From Nocardioides lianchengensis (GTDB lineage Bacteria > Actinomycetota > Actinomycetes > Propionibacteriales > Nocardioidaceae): a stretch of DNA of 64,000 bases. The DNA is taken from NCBI RefSeq assembly GCF_900101465.1, contig NZ_FMZM01000004.1, positions 111,790-175,789 of the forward strand, read 5' to 3'. Below, piece after piece: positions 62,801-64,000 of the stretch. The notes beneath the pieces were generated by a model. It was not told where the DNA came from, ran no database searches, and saw nothing but the letters and a program-made list of their open reading frames with translations. Within the stretch, counting starts at the first letter, position 1, and every line of letters begins with the position of its first letter. Made by a program: the position numbers and the translations under genes.

Positions 62801-64000
62801 AGCCTGAGATCCAGGTCGTCGTCGCCTCGGGCGGCATCGTCACCCCGGCCACCCTGGAGTCGATGACGTTGGCCGACGCCACCGCCGGCACCGCCATCAA
62901 CGGCCGGGTGGTCGCGAACGGCAGCGGCGTCGCCGGCATCGTGGCCGAGGTCTTCCCCGCGGGCGACCTCGCCCCGGAGAGCCGGGTCGGGGTCTCGGCC
63001 GCGACCACCGCCAGCGGTGCCTGGTCGGTCTCCGGCCTGAAGATCGGCGAGTACACGGTCCGGTTCACCGACAACGGTGCGGCCGCTCCGGCCTACGTCC
63101 AGACCTACTACGGCGGCGCGACGCCCGCGGCGTCCACCCCGGTCAAGGTCGGCCAGGGCAACGCCGTCTCCGTCAACGACGTCCCAAAGGCGGGCGGCGC
63201 GCTCGGCGACACCACCCTGAGCGTGGCGACCGCCGACACGACGTACCCGCTCTCGGGTGACGTCGCCGACGCCAACGGCGACCCGCTCAGCGGCGTCAGC
63301 GTGTCGGTCGAGGTCGTCACCCCCGGCGCCGCCGTCACCCCGGTCCTCACCGACGACGAGGGCGCGTACGCGCTGGCCCTGCGGGCCGGCACCTACCGGA
63401 TCAAGTTCACCCGCACCGGCTTCGCCACGGCGTACCTGCTCAACGGCGACGGCGCGACCGCCCAGGTCGTGGTCGCCGTCGGAGGCGCGGTCAGCATCGT
63501 CGGCGGCGACCCCGTCCCCGGTGGAGCGCTGGAGGGCGTGACGCTGCGCGGCACGACCAACTTTGACCTGACCGGTCGGGTGCTCGGCGCCGGCAACCCG
63601 CTCGCCGGCATCACCGTGCGGGCGAGGACCACGGACACCGAGGTGCCGGCGATCGCCACGACCTCGGCGGCCAACGGCACCTTCACCCTGAAGCTGCCCG
63701 TCGGGACCTACACGATCGAGTACGTCGGCCGCGCGGTCGGCGGCACCACCTGGGACGGCACCTTCTACGGTGGCGTGACCGCGCCGACCTCGATCAAGGT
63801 GGCGAACGACGGCACCCTGTCGGAGGTGGACGGCGAGGTCCTGACCTCGGGCCTCGACGACGTCGTGCTGGCGAAGTCGACCGGCGTCTACGCGATCCGC
63901 GGCACGGTGAGCGACGAGACCGGGGAGCCGCTGGCCGGTGCCACGGTCCGGGCGTTCAAGGCCGGGACCGGCACCCAGGCCGGGGTCGGCACGTCCACCG
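59827..64000 (+). CDS. Giant secreted protein of alternating beta-sandwich repeats (3' end outside window)
   Basis: An open frame of at least 1391 codons running off the right edge with no stop. The signal peptide is residues 1-34, cleaved after PAHA. A GAGGAG ribosome site precedes the ATG at 59827. The mature part alternates two carboxypeptidase-regulatory-like/Cna-B-like modules. Module A contains GRYRLLLKPGTYRVTYARTG and a following ATYPGG-like turn (near 60060, 60680, 61330, 62020, 62715, 63365). Module B contains GAWSLNTLKIGTYTVRFTD (near 60370, 60990, 61650, 62350, 63020, 63680). Six A-B pairs are visible, each about 220-230 residues. Likely a cell-surface or extracellular stalk or adhesin; any anchor would lie beyond the window. 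Confidence 0.88.
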   Translation, partial: MPSPRRSLRALVLLLATVLAVPLASLVGVAPAHAVPGAASGSVSDSLGAALNGVTVTALAAPAFTTSAGQTTTAGGGVYTLPLAEGSYRLQFAKTGYTTALYGGSEEPLQVDVDDEGQLSVDGEPLEGNELEEVQLSSTQTYSVTGVVQNAGSTPLTGINVAAYHPGDEEDAVATATTNGSGAYTLILSPGVYHVRYTDPGSTYVPAWYDGTGTEPVDVTVTGNRALTTVKLATPPADAEFPVAGAVVDANGDPVSGVDVSVTPIGGSTDSGTGTTAPEGDDAGRYTVSVKPGTYRVAFAKTGWVSTRYGGQTTPATVTVGPTGALSASAGEPLVANRLNDVLLVSNPYAVTGLVQVSGDTTPIADITVRAFPTGSTDAGDVVDTDTTDGTGSYTLNLPVGTYDLEYVDNVPTPTTYSSTSLVEVQVGQGGALKVGGTAVDALDPVKLSLSSADTTHPVLGSVIDVNGAEIDGLSVSAVPQGAGTGDVDESGDDGAAGAHGRYRLQLKPGSYEIHVAGGTDWENATYQGGGDATAVVTVAANGTISVNATPIAGRDLGETEVAGKTEYALSGTVTDGTAGLPGITVKAYREGDLTTAVASTTSTGATGAWSLSGVDGLVVGTYVVEFSGASGANTYDKAWYGGATATPVEIAQGGVAKVAGVPVAENKLGAVTLSRSSADTPHPVTGEVTDANDDPLDGVTVTAVPQTPTPVGNQVVVQSGADGELGDHGRYRLLLKPGTYRVTYARTGFTNATYPGGDLTPVDVKVNLDGTVLIGTTPSPEAELAPVELADATGDAVLSGRVVSGGAGVNGITVEVFPYGDVSGTPVATATTATNAGTLGAWSLNTLKIGTYTVRFTDKVADANTYIQTFLGGSELGTAAPVKVGQGNAVTVATVPAPGGAVGETEMAKEGTDTTYPVVGELLDEAGDPIDGATVTATPQNGSGTLASAVTGADGELGDHGRYRLLLKVGTYRLTFAKSGFTGATYPGAGEPEIQVVVASGGIVTPATLESMTLADATAGTAINGRVVANGSGVAGIVAEVFPAGDLAPESRVGVSAATTASGAWSVSGLKIGEYTVRFTDNGAAAPAYVQTYYGGATPAASTPVKVGQGNAVSVNDVPKAGGALGDTTLSVATADTTYPLSGDVADANGDPLSGVSVSVEVVTPGAAVTPVLTDDEGAYALALRAGTYRIKFTRTGFATAYLLNGDGATAQVVVAVGGAVSIVGGDPVPGGALEGVTLRGTTNFDLTGRVLGAGNPLAGITVRARTTDTEVPAIATTSAANGTFTLKLPVGTYTIEYVGRAVGGTTWDGTFYGGVTAPTSIKVANDGTLSEVDGEVLTSGLDDVVLAKSTGVYAIRGTVSDETGEPLAGATVRAFKAGTGTQAGVGTST

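Overview
The window is high-GC, densely packed chromosomal DNA of an actinobacterium. The traits pointing there are a PcaD-PcaC fusion, many GTG starts, overlapping stop/start junctions, a lysine-tailed topoisomerase I, SigE-family sigma genes and many leaderless start sites. Gene content and intergenic repeats fit the family Nocardioidaceae (Nocardioides-like) best. That placement is an inference; no marker gene in the window settles it. I see no prophage, CRISPR array or transposase.

Region 1 (1-6.2 kb) is small-molecule catabolism: a class III aminotransferase and a CoA-acylating semialdehyde dehydrogenase (mmsA type), a divergent PucR regulator, an aspartate/glutamate racemase and a LysR regulator. 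Region 2 (6.2-12.6 kb) is aromatic degradation. The operon pcaH-pcaG-pcaB-pcaL runs leftward, and an IclR regulator plus pobA run rightward. Together they take 4-hydroxybenzoate through protocatechuate to 3-oxoadipate. About 370 bp of palindromic repeats lie between the two halves. Region 3 (12.3-20.2 kb) holds a phospholipase D-like protein, a hybrid histidine kinase with CHASE3, two receiver domains and an HPt domain, a GAF protein, a Vsr/DUF559-like nuclease bracketed by palindromes, and small proteins. Region 4 (20.2-24.7 kb) has an acyl-CoA dehydrogenase, a succinate-semialdehyde-type dehydrogenase, a hexapeptide acyltransferase and a two-domain rhodanese.

Region 5 (24.7-30.1 kb) has a large secreted amidase and a divergent membrane acyltransferase fused to an SGNH domain. 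Region 6 (30.1-34.5 kb) is the most unusual part. A two-gene module (a SWIM zinc-finger protein and an 870-residue protein of unknown function) sits between two 97%-identical 163-bp palindromic repeats in the same orientation. Region 7 (34.5-41.9 kb) is a four-gene ABC system with two ATPases and two large FtsX-like permeases; one ATPase carries a C-terminal AbrB-like hairpin domain. Region 8 (41.9-46.4 kb) has an RluA pseudouridine synthase, an alpha/beta hydrolase, a secreted protein, a DUF309 protein and about 1 kb of weak coding.

Region 9 (46.4-50.3 kb) has a secreted GH43 arabinanase-like enzyme behind a LacI-type operator, tRNA-Thr(CGT) and a small zinc-ribbon protein. Region 10 (50.3-59.6 kb) has a LysR regulator, the tmk-holB-secreted peptidase operon, a sigma factor with a putative anti-sigma partner, and topA. 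The right edge (59.8 kb onward) is an incomplete secreted giant protein built of alternating beta-sandwich modules.

Two themes run through the window. Many first genes have a TANNNT -10 hexamer exactly 6-7 nt before the start codon and no Shine-Dalgarno sequence. Several families of short palindromic repeats sit at gene ends, and four times they contain the gene's own stop codon.
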